A program made the position numbers and the translations under genes. The notes under the pieces are model-generated. The model worked only from the letters and a program-made list of their open reading frames with translations. It searched no databases and had not been told where the DNA came from. A stretch of 60,000 nt of DNA from Liolophura sinensis (taxonomy: Eukaryota; Mollusca; Polyplacophora; Chitonida; Chitonidae): NCBI RefSeq assembly GCF_032854445.1, contig NC_088302.1, positions 52,422,046 through 52,482,045 on the forward strand, read 5' to 3'. This document shows, piece by piece, positions 37,901 through 50,390 of this stretch. How positions within the stretch are numbered: position 1 is the stretch's first letter; every line of letters begins with the position of its first letter.

Positions 37901-38442
37901 TTCTGGGGAACGAAAACGGCAGCTTGCTCTAACAAAGAAGACAACAACCCAGAAAGTTACTGCTTATTTCCCAGACTAACACTACGTGGGGGTTATGATT
38001 TCGAGAGCCATTTATTATATTAACTTCAAGTTCAACTGAGTAAGAAACACCATCCTAATTTAGCCCGACTGTCTATCGTCTCGTCCTATCATCTTTCATT
38101 ACAAGGATTGCGCTGTGCCTGAATTTAAAAAAATCTTTTCTGTTTCTATCTCACTTTCATTCTTAATGTTAGAAACTAATTATCGTGTCTTAGATCATTT
38201 ATTATATTTTGACCGAAACGTTCTTTCAACACCTCAGACTGTCAAAGTGCAGTGACCATGCGTATCGACTGGCAAGTTCTTGTGCTGGCCTCTCAATTCT
38301 AAAACTGCTTTATGGAGAAGACACAAGTGTAAATTCCACGTGGAGAATGCTACTTGCATCAAAGAAAAAAATTCCGTCAGCTAAGGAGAAAACGTTTAAA
38401 TCATTAAGAAAGCTTTATCACTGCCGGCAAAACCATGCACAG

Positions 38443-38605
38443 CCAAAACGTTTACTCTGTGGAGGAAACCTCTCAACCACGACCAAAACGTTTACTCTGT
38501 AAAAAAAACTTCTCCACCATGTACGGCCAAAACGTTTACTCGATGGAGGAAACCTCTCAATGACGACCAAAACGTTTACTCTGATGGAAACTTCTAAACC
38601 GAGGG
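38443..38605. repeat. 40-44-bp tandem repeat, 4 units
   Basis: The motif CCAAAACGTTTACTC begins units at 38443, 38483, 38527 and 38567, each followed by a variant of TGGAGGAAACCTCTCAA. Spacing is 40, 44 and 40 bp. Confidence 0.9.
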
Positions 38606-41514
38606 TGAAACTTCTACGCCTGAATGTTTATTTGTTTTTCACTAATCTGTTTATATTTTTTCTTCTGTATATAATTTGTCTTTGTATACAATTAGTTATG
38701 ATTATAAAATTAGACAGAAAAGCCCACTTATCGATGTAAATAACGACAAGATGTTAAAACACAAGGTAATCAACACTTTGAACACACAATAAACTGTGAA
38801 CTTCTTTTCTTTTTGCGAGTGTTGGCCCACGCACTTGTGAAAAGGATTGCCAAAGGCTGATATTACGAGGTTATCTGTGAAAATAATTTTGTTCAGGGCA
38901 TACATAATCCATGCTGATTGGTTGACAATGGAGATATAGGATTTTTGGTGTTCTGAGATAAGATCGAGGAAGCAAAAAGGAAGACTGCCAAAAGTAAAAT
39001 ACGACCTGACGGGAAAATGAACGAAAAATCAACATGTCCTGTTGCCAAGCCATTACGTACAAGGTCTCCGGGAAAATGACACGCTTTCGTCTGTAGTGTC
39101 ATTTCTCCATACTTGGATGTGGTTTTATTCATGAACCCGGCTTGGTGGACGGGAAGCAAGGTCGTGATGGAGACAAGATGACGCCACCTGGTAAGCACCA
39201 TCGTCTGGGAGGTTATGAACTATAGAGATAATCGTGTCATTACGACTATAGTGGCAAATGGTTTCTTGAACAAAATATTGTGACAAAATTTGTATTGTCA
39301 CATTCATGCATTTCCATCTTCAAAGGCTTATACCAGATTACATAAAAAAGGTTATGAGTATCAGTTCGTCAGGCAATGGACGATATAACACATTTGTATC
39401 CGAGAGGAACTCTTTGAAACCAGAGGTTATATAAATACGGACTCTAAATGTTGTTGTCATGTTGCAAAATGTCGTGACGGCTAATGTATCCTGAAGCTAG
39501 GTGATCCATATATCTCTGGGAGGTCAAGAGTACAGGTCTCTTGCATTACAACAAAAGGCGTTAGATTTCCAGCAGCGAGGATAAATCTGGTCGGTTTGGG
39601 AAATACCACCCCGTCACCGTCTATTCCAGGAAGGCTGTGACAGTAATGAGTAATGATACATGTACACACGCACTGACGTTATCTGGTAATGTTCCCTGGT
39701 GTATACGATGTGGCTGATGAGGAAACGTTCGGCTTCTCTGAAATCTGGGGTAGGATGACGCCGATTTGCAGGAAGAGTGTTTGACTACTGACAGTATATA
39801 TACTAACTACATTTAACTAGCAATAAGATCCTTCCTCTGTGTTGTGTCCCCCTTTTAAAACGGGACAAGGAAAATGTGCTGATCTGCATCGTCGTATCGC
39901 TTGAGTTCTCTGCTGTTGCGTTGCGGGTTTGATCGATACGGCAACGCAACCGCAGAGCATAGTGTACTGATAATCTATTTATAATATACCGCCTATAAAA
40001 GCTGTTTTGAGACAATAAAAGCCAGGTATTTACCGCGCGGTGGCCTGCACGACGCTTCCAAATCATAACACGCACGTGGAGTTCCTTCTAAATATAGCGT
40101 ATTTCAATAGTTCACAACCGCTGTTTTTATGGAGAAAAAAGAAGAGTCGCGTAAAACGATGAAAATGCAATTTATAAAGCATCCTGTACGTGTAACTGTG
40201 TTTTTAAAATCCTTTTTTTCAATCAAGATACGGTAAATGTTTTTATAAACCAAAAATCTAAGCTTCATCTGGATCGGGACTGACCATTGGCGTCAGCTGG
40301 TACACTTTGAAATTGTGTACTTTGTATGCGCCCAAAAAAATTGACCCACTTTACAAGTCAGTTGTACGTTGGTGTTGATGACAGAAAGTCATTCAAAACT
40401 TCTGAAGTTTATGCATAGGAAAGAAAGTTCGCCATCAAAGCTAATGGCTATTAGAAGTTTGGCAGAAATTCAAGTGGAATGAGCAGATTGAGAAGGATGC
40501 TCCCTGGAAAATCCCTGCAGTTGTACTTGTGGGAGCGTCATGGTTCACATTGTGTGTGAAAGTTAGTAAAGAAAGGAAAAAAGCATCGTTCTGCAATGGA
40601 GAAGAACCGGATGAGACACATGAGTCGATTTCTTTAGATGTACTGGGTGGGTAGGACAGGGCTACGCTTGATGTGGAAGGATACGTGCAACTGGTGCCTT
40701 TGAAATGATGTGGCTCATTTCTTCCAGCATACCGGTACTATAAGCAACAGCGTTATTGTTCATGCTTACAACATATTTGTGACCAGTAAGTTGCTATATA
40801 CCAGCACGAAGGACCTGGGTATACACAGTTTTACTAGCATGATGTTCCGTTAAACAGCCAGATAAGTTAGATTTTTTTGCCTTAGTCTTCATTATGGATA
40901 GTTCAGAGTTACGGATTTCCCCATTGGCTGACATTTATATTACTGGAAGCTTTTCTCCTGTAGTTGATGCTGAGGTAAAATGGCGATAACACTTAATGTG
41001 CCGATGGTTTGAACGGTAAATCTGTCCTGAAATGACAGCTCTCTACGACAAGGAATGAAATCTGGTCACACAAAAAAAATCACAAAGCAGACGACAAAGG
41101 GAGGCGACGAAAATAATTATTATACATAGTTTGTCTTTGATAATGGCATGCAGACAATGTACAAAATTAAACTTTTCCGAGGGTTTCAAAACAGTAAACC
41201 GCATGTTCATGTATGTCGATCAGCAGTGCATGGAAATTCCCGTGTAGAAAGACAGCCAGATGTCAGTTATTGCGAAAGTAGTTCGGCGCATGCAAATGTT
41301 CAGAGGATGGCGATACGGAAAAATATCGCACGGTTCTGTATCAGGCGGGTAACACACACAGGTATATGATAAATTTATTTACCGATTTTGACTGCTGTTC
41401 AACATTCTACTTCACACATTTTCACTTATGTGGCAGTGGTTTGTTGAAGAGAAACATGAGCGAAATAAATCACTGCCCCTTAAACCTTCTGAAGTAAAGC
41501 AATAGGCGAAGCTG
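38606..41514. other. Non-coding stretch, no gene seen
   Basis: No supportable gene. The segment at 40300-40880 has coding-like composition broken by stops in all frames, and I could not match it to a transposase or any other family. Confidence 0.45.
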
Positions 41515-41600
41515 CGAGAGGAGGATTCGAACTCGCGTGGTCATTGGTCAAAAGCTTGACAGTCACTCCGAGGCAGCGCTTGGACCGTCATGATCCAGCG
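41515..41600 (-). mobile_element. tRNA-like SINE head (minus strand)
   Basis: Read on the minus strand, GCGAGTTCGAATCCTCC gives a good TFIIIC B box. Flanking GCTGC and GCAGC could pair as an acceptor-like stem about 65 bp apart. The A box is poor. Probably a decayed tRNA-derived SINE rather than a working tRNA gene. Confidence 0.35.
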
Positions 41601-42120
41601 AGAGCCCTGTATACCATTACCTGTACTGAAACCATTTACGTTACACCACTTGCGAGTAAACGATCTGCAGCTATTTAAAACTAGAAGCAGAAACATTTTC
41701 TACATTTATATGAACTAAATATACTCAAAATGGCAACAAAATGTATTCTGTAAAGCCTCGTAACACCCTTATTGTCCATAACAAGCCAAAGTCTGGTGTC
41801 TACAGGTGTTGTCGACTGATTACTCAGTTCTACAATTCGAGTTGTTTGAAGCAATATGTTTATGGTATACCTCGGGCGCTGAAAATTTAAGACGTCTGAG
41901 ATGATAAATGTCCAAGTTAATACTTGTCTCTGGTTTTGTGCAGTACTTTAAAATTGAGGCTAATGCATTTTACTATACGACGAGCATTTAAAATTTAATC
42001 TGTTATCTTTTAAAGCCGCTCATTAGAGATGTGTATACGCTGTATGTTATGCTACTCATAGGTTTACAGTGTTTATATCCTTACACTGACGCTACTAGTG
42101 CTTCAGTGTTTTTAGTTATT

Positions 42121-42216
42121 TTACTGGTGTTTAACGCTGTATGTTTGCTGGTGTTTAACGTTGTATGTTTGCTGGTGTTTAACGCTGTATGTTTACTGGT
42201 GTTTAACGATGTATAC
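42121..42216. repeat. 24-bp tandem repeat, 4 units
   Basis: Units TTGCTGGTGTTTAACGCTGT plus ATGT start at 42121, 42145, 42169 and 42193 with one or two substitutions each. The frame through it encodes an eight-residue repeat (LLVFNAVC) and is not a gene. Confidence 0.95.
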
Positions 42217-42837
42217 TGAAGAACTAACGTTTTGGGATAAATATTCTTAATATTAATTTACGTTGTATTGATTAATCCAGAAGCATGGTGTAGGAACAGC
42301 GAACAGATCTCCCACAAGACCCTCTCGACCGGATGTCCTAATCTGCCGATTACCGCGGAGGAATCTGGCCGCGGGCTATATGAGTTCATGTCACGTTGAA
42401 ATTCCCCTGAATAGCCTCATTGTCGCTTCAGAAATTCAGATCAATGTGGGCCCAATACGGACAGTAAACTTGCAAGCACCTCACAGACCACAGAAACTGT
42501 ATTATGCTTATGTTTCATTAAGTACATGCTCATTAAGCTTATCACAGATACGTTAATACGCTTAAGACGTGTTTACATGTCACATCTCTGACTCAGATTG
42601 ATCCGCATTAAAAAAGATTTACTATGGTTACTTATACGTCAACACATTTCCCAAGAACTTCCTCTTGTCATTTAGACATCCTTTTCTTTCTATCCACTGT
42701 AACAATGCGAAGGTACCTGCTTTTCTCATACATGTCAGCAGCTTTATTTATCATCATCAAACATATTATTTCTTACATGTCAAATTCCTTTGGAAACTGG
42801 TGTAGTAGGTTGTTTTGGAAAGGAGTCTAGTGATTAT

Positions 42838-42930
42838 TTATGTATTTGTTTGATTGTTTTTTTTACGCGGTACACAAGAATATTTCACTTGTAAGACGGG
42901 GGCCAACATTACGATGAGAGGATCCACTGA
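42838..42930 (-). mobile_element. 3' fragment of the second SINE family
   Basis: On the minus strand it ends CGCGTAAAAAAAACAATCAA after CACAAGAATATTTCACTTGT (plus-strand view). It aligns with the AAGTGAAATATNCTTG block and the GTAAAACACC end of the copy at 48.94 kb. Truncated at its 5' side. Confidence 0.6.
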
Positions 42931-43449
42931 TTATCGACTTGGAGCGACCCTCCGTGGTTCCGATATACGAATGTCGGACTTCGTTTAGCTTTGTTAGACA
43001 GCCATCACTGACCAAAACAGCATAACCTAACTTTCGGTGTTCGAACATCAAAACTACTTTAAACTGGCTCAATGTGGCAAAATATGGCAAAGCAAGACTT
43101 ACCATTGTCTTTTTCGTTTCAGAAACTAAAGCAGCAATTAAGTTAAAACTTGACGGTACCATTTCTAACTGTAACTAAGTTGACAGGCTCTCACTACTGT
43201 CGTATTCACATTTGAATTCACCCAACAAATACAACAATCTTCTTGGCGTACAACGCAACGCCAATATCTATGACAACAAATTATTTGAAAATTCAGTAAA
43301 ACTAATTCCTGCCCATGGGCGAATTCTCCACGATAACAACGATCTATTTCAGCAGTGTTTCCCGCGCATACGCATAAATAAAGCAACAGAAAACAATCAG
43401 AAATAAAATGTATTCTGAAGTACCATTAAAAGCTCACGATCTCAGGAAC

Positions 43450-44640
43450 TGTTCTAAACAGTACCAATAGTCACCCAACAGTCTCCCTGTCCGGACTGTA
43501 CCACACAGCACCAACATGTGGCTTATGGACTCCCTATCCAGTCTGTACTACACAGTACCAATAGTCGCCCAACGGCCTCCTTACCCAGACTGTACTACAC
43601 AGTATCAATAGTCGGCCAACAGTCTCCTTGTCCAGGTTGCACTACACAGTACCACAATTGGCTTATGGTGTCCGTATCCAGATTGTATTTCACAGTGCCG
43701 ATAGGCGATAAATGGTCTCCCCGTCCAGGTTGCACTACACAATACCAATACTCGCTCAACAGTCTCCCTGTCCAGGTTGCACTACATAGTACTAACATGC
43801 GGCTTATGGTCTCCCTAACCAGACTGTACTACATAGTACCAACAGATGACCAACGGTCACTCTATATAGACTGTAGTACACAGCACCAACAGGCGATCAA
43901 CGGCCTCTCTATCCATACTGTACCTCACGGTACCAAGAGGAGGGCAACGGTCTCCCTAAGACTGTACTTCACAATATCAACAGACGACCAACGATCACAC
44001 TGTCCAGATTGCACTACACAGTATCAGCAGGCGACCAGCGGTAACTCTATCCATACTGCACTACACAGTATCAACAGGCGACCAAGGGCCTTTCTAAGAC
44101 TGTACCACACAATATCAACAGGCGACTAAGGGCCTCCCTAAGACTGTACTACACAGTATCAACAGGCGACCAAGGGCCTTCCTAAGACTGTAACACAGTA
44201 CCAACAGGCCACCAAGGGTCTCTCTGTCCATACTGTACTCACAGTACCTATAGGAGGGCAACGGTCTCCTTAAGACTGTACTACACAGTATCAACAGACG
44301 ACCAACGATCACTCTATCCAGATTGTACTACACACTACTACAACAGGCAATCAACGGTCACTCTATCCAGACTGTCACTACACAGTACCAAGAGCCGATC
44401 ACCGGTCACTCTGTGCAGGCTGTACTACACAGTATCAGCAGACGACCAACGATCACTCTATCCAGATTGTACTACACACTACTACAACAGGCAATCAACG
44501 GTCACTCTATCCAGACTGTCACTACACAGTGCCAAGAGCCGATCACCGGTCACTTTGTGCAGGCTGTACTACACAGTACCAACAGGCGACCAACGGCCTC
44601 TCTATGCAGCCTGTACTACACAGTACCAACAGGCAACCAA
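43450..44640. repeat. 47-bp minisatellite, ancestral part of a 2.5-kb array
   Basis: About 25 units with a 46-48-bp period, each containing CCAGACTGTACTACACAGTA then CCAACAGGCGACCAACGGTC or variants. Units differ at many positions. A three-unit block (about 144 bp) starting at 44287 is repeated from 44431 almost exactly, a higher-order duplication. Open frames of about 200 codons here are repeat artefacts. Confidence 0.92.
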
Positions 44641-45930
44641 CGGTCACTCTATCCAGACTGTACCACACAAGGGTCACTCTATCCAGACTGTATTACACAA
44701 GTGTCACTCTGTTCAGACTGTACTACACAAGGTTCACTCTGTTCAGACTGTACTACACAAGGGTCACTCTATCCAGACTGTACTACACAAGGGTCACTCT
44801 ATCCAGACTGTATTACACAAGGGTCACTCTATCCAGACCGTACTACACAAGGTTCACTCTATCCAGACTGTACTACACAAGGGTCACTCTATCCAGACTG
44901 TATTACACAAGGGTCACTCTATCCAGACTGTACTACACAAGGGTCACTCTATCCAGACTGTACTACACAAGGGTCACTCTATCCAGACTGTACCACACAA
45001 GGGTCACTCTATCCAGACTGTATTACACAATGTTCACTCTGTCCAGACTGTACCACACAAGGGTCACTCTATCCCAACTGTACCACACAAGGGTCACTCT
45101 ATCCAGACTGTACCACACAAGGGTCACTCTATCCAGACTGTATTACACAATGTTAACTCTGTCCAGACTGTACTACACAAGGATCACTTTATCCAGACTC
45201 TACTACACACGATTCATGCTATCCAGACTGTACTACACAAGGGTCACTCTATCCAGCCTGTACTACACAATGTTAACTCTGTCCAGACTGTACTACACAA
45301 GGATCACTCTATCCAGACTCTACTACACACGATTCACGCTATCCAGACTGTACCACACAAGGGTCACTCTATCCAGACTGTACTACACAAGGGTCACTCT
45401 ATCCAGACTGTACTACACAAGGGTCACTCTATCCAGACGATACTACACAAGGATCACTCTATCCAGACTGTACTACACAAGGGTCACTCTATCCAGACTG
45501 TACTACACAAGGGTCACTCTATCCAGACTGTACTACACAAGGGTCACTCTATCCAGACTGTACCACACAAGGGTCACTCTATCCAGACTGTACTACACAA
45601 GGATCACTCTATCCAGACTCTACTACACACGATTCACGCAATCCAGACTGTACTACACAAGGGTCACTCTATCCAAACCGTACTACACAAGGGTCACTCT
45701 ATCCAAACCGTACTACACAAGGGTCACTCTATGCAGACTGTATTACACAAGGTTCACTTTATCAAGACTGTACTACACAAGGGTCACTCTATCCAGACTG
45801 TACTACACAAGGTTCACCCTATCCAGACTGTACTACACAAGGTTCACCCTATCCAGACTGTACTACACAAGGATCACTCTATCCAGACTGTACTACACAA
45901 GGATCACTCTATCCAGAGAATAGTACACAT
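44641..45930. repeat. 30-bp minisatellite, 43 units without an indel
   Basis: The unit GGTCACTCTATCCAGACTGT plus ACTACACAAG repeats exactly every 30 bp for 1,290 bp. The unit equals the 47-bp unit upstream minus a 17-bp segment (GTACCAACAGGCAACCA type). Variants such as GTTCACTCTGTCC and GATTCACGCTATCC recur in patterned blocks. Because 30 is a multiple of three, two plus-strand frames stay open for about 460 codons; I reject both as genes since they only translate the repeat. Confidence 0.97.
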
Positions 45931-48465
45931 TGTCTAATAGGCGACCAAAACCAAACGAGTGACCAACTATTTTCCTATCCAGGTTGTGATACAGAGCTGA
46001 TTGGCTACCTTCTTTTCGCCTGTTATTTTATTTGGGAGGAAATGTTACAATTATATGGTGTTTTAATGAAATTATTAGTTTTTTCTCTTTTAAGAATTTG
46101 TAATTTGGCTCTTTTTGTAAGATTTATTTTGGCATTTTTAACTGACTTTTAGTGCGTATCAGTACATGGTATAGATGTATGGATAAACTTGACATCAGAA
46201 ATTTAGCGTCATCGACGGTTTTTCTCAAATTCTCGACTTCAGAAATGGACAACAAAGCTGGCAGTGTGTGAAAAGCTCCATTAGGGACTTGCCGGTAGAT
46301 AAGGGATTTATTATTTGTGTCGTGTGATGCGCAGCTAATTTACGCTCAGTTAGAAGTTAGGCTCGGTTGAGGTGGTTATTAGGGGAACAGCGTTGCATCC
46401 ATCCCTGTCTGTTTTTTTCTGTAAGACTGAGCTCAAATGCCGGCTTGTCAGTAATTATCTCTGTCTGTTCCATTGAACCTGGGACGTCATTTCACCAACA
46501 GGGTCTGAGCCACGCACAGCTCGTCACCAAGCCTAGGCCCTCTTGCGGACGCTATCTTGTCAGGGCTGTTGAAATAGTTCACACTTCTGTGGGGATTAGT
46601 TTTACAGGCCTAGACCGTGGAGATCACGCGACAATCTATTCGTCATTCAATATAGAGCTTTCATTTGATCCAGTCAGTCCGTGTCAACAGCGTACTGCAT
46701 GCGATGCGATGAGCCGGTTCACTGTACACAGAGTTCAGAATTGTGAAACCCGTACACCATGTAATTTATAACAAAATGGTACCTTGTAACGAGTATTACG
46801 TTACAATTGGAAAGTTTGTAATATTGCAGACACTCCATACATGAAATATTTTGATTGGTGTTTTCCGCCATCGAAAAGATTACATGTATATCACTTATAT
46901 TGCTGCTGTCAGGTTTTATATATGGGTTTTAGAAACCTGGCGGACATTACGTCATTTCGTGTGAATGAGTGAAGATTCGATCCACAGATAATCACATTGC
47001 AGCCTGCGGGAAAGTCATCAAATCCTTTTGATCGGGTCTGTATAGGCACCCGCTTAACAAATCAAGTGGCGTCGGAAGGCAATTAAAAGTGGGGGTGCCC
47101 AACTATATATATCACAGGACATTAGACGACAGTTCAGGGGCCGCCTGGGTCCCATCTTCATTTAATCAAGCTGATGTCCAACATCATCTACCCTTCATAA
47201 GTGACGGTCACCCCTGAGGCTCCTCAAGACCTCAAAACATTTTGCTCATTTTCTTAATTTCCGTTTTTGAGACAGTCGTGTGATGAAAGATCTTCATTTT
47301 CTCTCTTATTTCTAACATGATGCTTTGACATTTCACACACATTCAAACTAAAAACAGTTCCTCATATTTTTGATATCTTATAGAGTTTTATAGATATTAT
47401 TAAAAATCCCACATTTTTGGAAAGTTTGAATTTTTCATCTTAAAGTAGGTGAAAAACATGAAAATGATGCCAAAATCAGATGAAACAGCTAGCGTGAAAA
47501 CTTATTTGCAAATATGATCTTCAATATTTTTTTCGACTTTTCTTATTTTTGTATGGTGGATATCTGGGACCACCTCTTGGTATATATCATATTGCACAAT
47601 AATGTTCTAAATAAGGATATGATGCATGTGTAATAAATGTATTTTAATGTAAATTTGTTGTTTATATCCAAACACATTCCATGGCTGAAAAAGCCAAACT
47701 CTAGTGCAAATATGTTTATTAAGCATGTGATGCATCTTCATTTATAACATTATTACGCAAAAGACAGTAAGATGTGCTTCCAAATACCCACCATGCAAAA
47801 ACTATTTTCAAGTGTATATTTGACTTTAAAGAATAATCGAAAGAAATATTAAAGACCACATTTCCAACTAATTTTTCAAACTCCTTCATCTGATCCTCAT
47901 GTAATTTTTATGTTTTCTCCACTGTTAAATGATCAAAATCCTAAAAGATGAGTGCTGCAAACACGTGGGATAAATTTTTAGCTGAAACAGTAAAGTCACA
48001 TGGACCAGAAAAGATTAAAAATTTCAAAAATCAAACAGAATTTTGAAAAAAAAAACGGTTGTGATTCTTTTTAAATAAATTTCCTCTTTATTTTCACTGA
48101 TACAAAATAAAAATAAATTTTCATTTTTTTTTCTTGGAAATCAGCAATCTTTAAGGTTTGAGGATATATGTATATTTATGACTGATCGATCAACATTTGG
48201 GCTAGACCAGGCAAAATGCGGAATCTTTTCCCACGAGGAATTCTAGCTAGCATCAGGGGATGTAATATGTACGGAGCAAAGGGCCTCTGACAAAGTTGTC
48301 TCCCCTACACTGCTGCGGGCAATTACCTTGCTGGCCGCGCATAGTATAGGTTACACATGCGCGATTTGCGCAATTGGTACAAATTGAAAAGTGTTTTGGG
48401 ACTGGTTGGATAATACTGCACAAACACAATCTGTTGTTGATAAACTATAATCTGATAAACTGTAT
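45931..48465. other. Non-coding stretch, no gene seen
   Basis: AT-rich, especially 47270-48170. The 134-codon frame at 46367-46771 shows no known domain and no supportable splice structure. Confidence 0.45.
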
Positions 48466-48590
48466 TTTCACCTGGTTCTTTGTCTCCCTCGGGATCAACC
48501 CGGTTTCCTCCCACCATAATGTCCGCGAAATATTTCGGAATATAGCGTAAAACATCAACCAAATAAAAAGTACTAAATAATTTTGCACTA
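48466..48590 (+). mobile_element. Degenerate copy of the second SINE family
   Basis: Contains CCGGTTTCCTCCCACCATAA and, further on, ATAGCGTAAAACATCAACCA followed by AATAAAAAG. This is the same 3' module as the copy 350 bp downstream, in the same orientation. Confidence 0.65.
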
Positions 48591-48939
48591 AAAATAAAAT
48601 GAGAATTTGTTTGCCCAGTATTACCCAAACCCTGAAAGTTACCATGGTGACAAAATGCTATGACTTCCTTTCCAGCAGCAACAGCTGAAACGTGGTGGTT
48701 ATGCAAGACACTGCATCAGGAGGTTATATCCGATACCTGGCGTAGGAGGATATTTTGCCCCTTGTCCGAGCTCTTCCATCCAGTAAACCTGACATCCGTC
48801 ATCAATATAAAATATTTTGTTCTACGACTCAAGAAAATCAATCAGGTAATACACCTCACCCTAAAGGAACTGATGCTCGCTTCTAATTACATATGGGACC
48901 TCCGTGGACTACTAGTTCTTAGCTTGCTATCGCGGGACA

Positions 48940-49172
48940 CATGACATGACACAGGGGTCTCTCGAGCGCTGTGAGTTCAAGTCTAGGTTATGGTGACTTC
49001 CTCTCCGTTGTACGTGTAAAGATCTTCCAGCAACGTGTGGATGGATGGTTGGGGCTTTCCGTTGGGCTCTCACCTTTTTCTTCCCACAATAATACTGACC
49101 ACCGTCGTTTAAGTGAAATATCCTTGCGTCGGGCGTAAAACACCAGTCAAATAAATAAATAAAACACTTGTT
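48940..49172 (+). mobile_element. Second-family SINE, best preserved copy
   Basis: The head has a B-box-like GAGTTCAAGTCT. The body has GACTTCCTCTCCGTTGTACG, CCAGCAACGTGTGGATGG and TTCTTCCCACAATAATACTG. The 3' end is GGGCGTAAAACACCAGTC followed by AAATAAATAAATAAA. A simple AATA tail and tRNA-derived head fit a LINE-mobilised SINE. No clear target duplication is seen. Confidence 0.75.
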
Positions 49173-50390
49173 ATAAATGGATGACAAGCTCAAGACAAAT
49201 AGATACATGCAATTGTTTAACCTCAAACAAATTTGCACATATATTATTACAACCTAAAATTTTTATAACAAATCAACCATAAGTCACATTATAGGCAATT
49301 TCTTCAAGTAAAGCATACAATGGTGAATATAGAATAGAAAAATATATTTGCGCAAATAAACAAAGTTAAACAAAAAGACATCAAATTATACAACATGTGT
49401 AAGAATGAAGGGGTTTATGTAAATCGACACACTACACATTTGTATGCCATGAAACACATTTCAAATAAAAAAATTTCTTTCAAGTGGATTTAACAGCGAC
49501 CAGGGTGTTTTAACTGCTATATCGCGTAATCTAAACACTGGGTTGCAGTTCGACTACATATACGGTCGTGTTACTTCAGTGAGTCTACAGAATTGAAACT
49601 TGTGCTGACAGAACTGTGAATGGTATATGCCATTGGGAACACATCTCAATAACGTCTCTGGAATAAGGCAAAAAGCATCAACATAAAATAAACACGTTAA
49701 AACATCATGTTAAAAAGTCACGCGCGCCATGCCGCATACACGAAAATAAGTGAATGGATATTTTCTCAAAAAGCCTCGTCTCTCTCAAAGTCAAATCATT
49801 GTATTGGAAACAGTTGGAGCCTCCATGAAGTTTACAGAGGGGACAGACGTACGAAATTAGCACGCTATGGCCGCTACTAGAATTCTAAACGGCAAGCTGA
49901 AATATTCATTTAAATATTAAACCATTACAGTACCTATAACGCTTGAGGACTTGTGTGACCATGTCTCGTGTGAGGTACATTATATACATATATAACCATA
50001 TACTAGTATATATAACCAATGAATCTCCAAAATACTTTCTTCCATGGCAGACTCGATTCTCCTGCTCGCGTCACCCTTTTTTGCGCAGCCTGTTGTTCAC
50101 CGAAAATATGTCATTAACTACATGTATTATAGTAGGCGCATATATGTCACACTTGGGAAAGTTCTTATCTTTGACAGTAACTTGTCAAAGGTCAACGGTT
50201 TACGCCGGACACCCCAATTTCTCCATTCATTAAACCGACAACCACCGTATGAATGAAGCATTCTTGAGTATGGCCTTGATAAAATGAAAACAAATCAAAT
50301 CTATGGCAGATATTCACTGGGGGAGACCAAAAGCACTAACAAAATGCCAGTCTGTGGAAACAAACTCCTGTGTATCTAATAGTCCATTGT
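49173..50390. other. Region 3' of the TLR pair
   Basis: AT-rich, without a supportable gene. It should contain the 3' UTR of the minus-strand TLR gene, but no canonical AATAAA on the minus strand was found in the few hundred bases past the stop. Confidence 0.45.

Noticed and set aside
40300-40880. Possible decayed transposase or processed gene
   Set aside because: Stretches look coding-like, but every frame is broken and no motif could be matched to a family.
44641-45930. CRISPR-like regular repeat
   Set aside because: Units are contiguous, with no unique spacers, and the setting is an animal genome.
44323-45937. Plus-strand open frames of 277, 464 and 460 codons
   Set aside because: They translate a 30-bp tandem repeat in different frames. 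Open frames follow from the unit length being a multiple of three.
46367-46771. 134-codon open frame
   Set aside because: No known domain, and a frame of this length is expected by chance in 60 kb.
48323-48706. 127-codon minus-strand frame
   Set aside because: It overlaps the degenerate SINE at 48.47 kb and has no domain.
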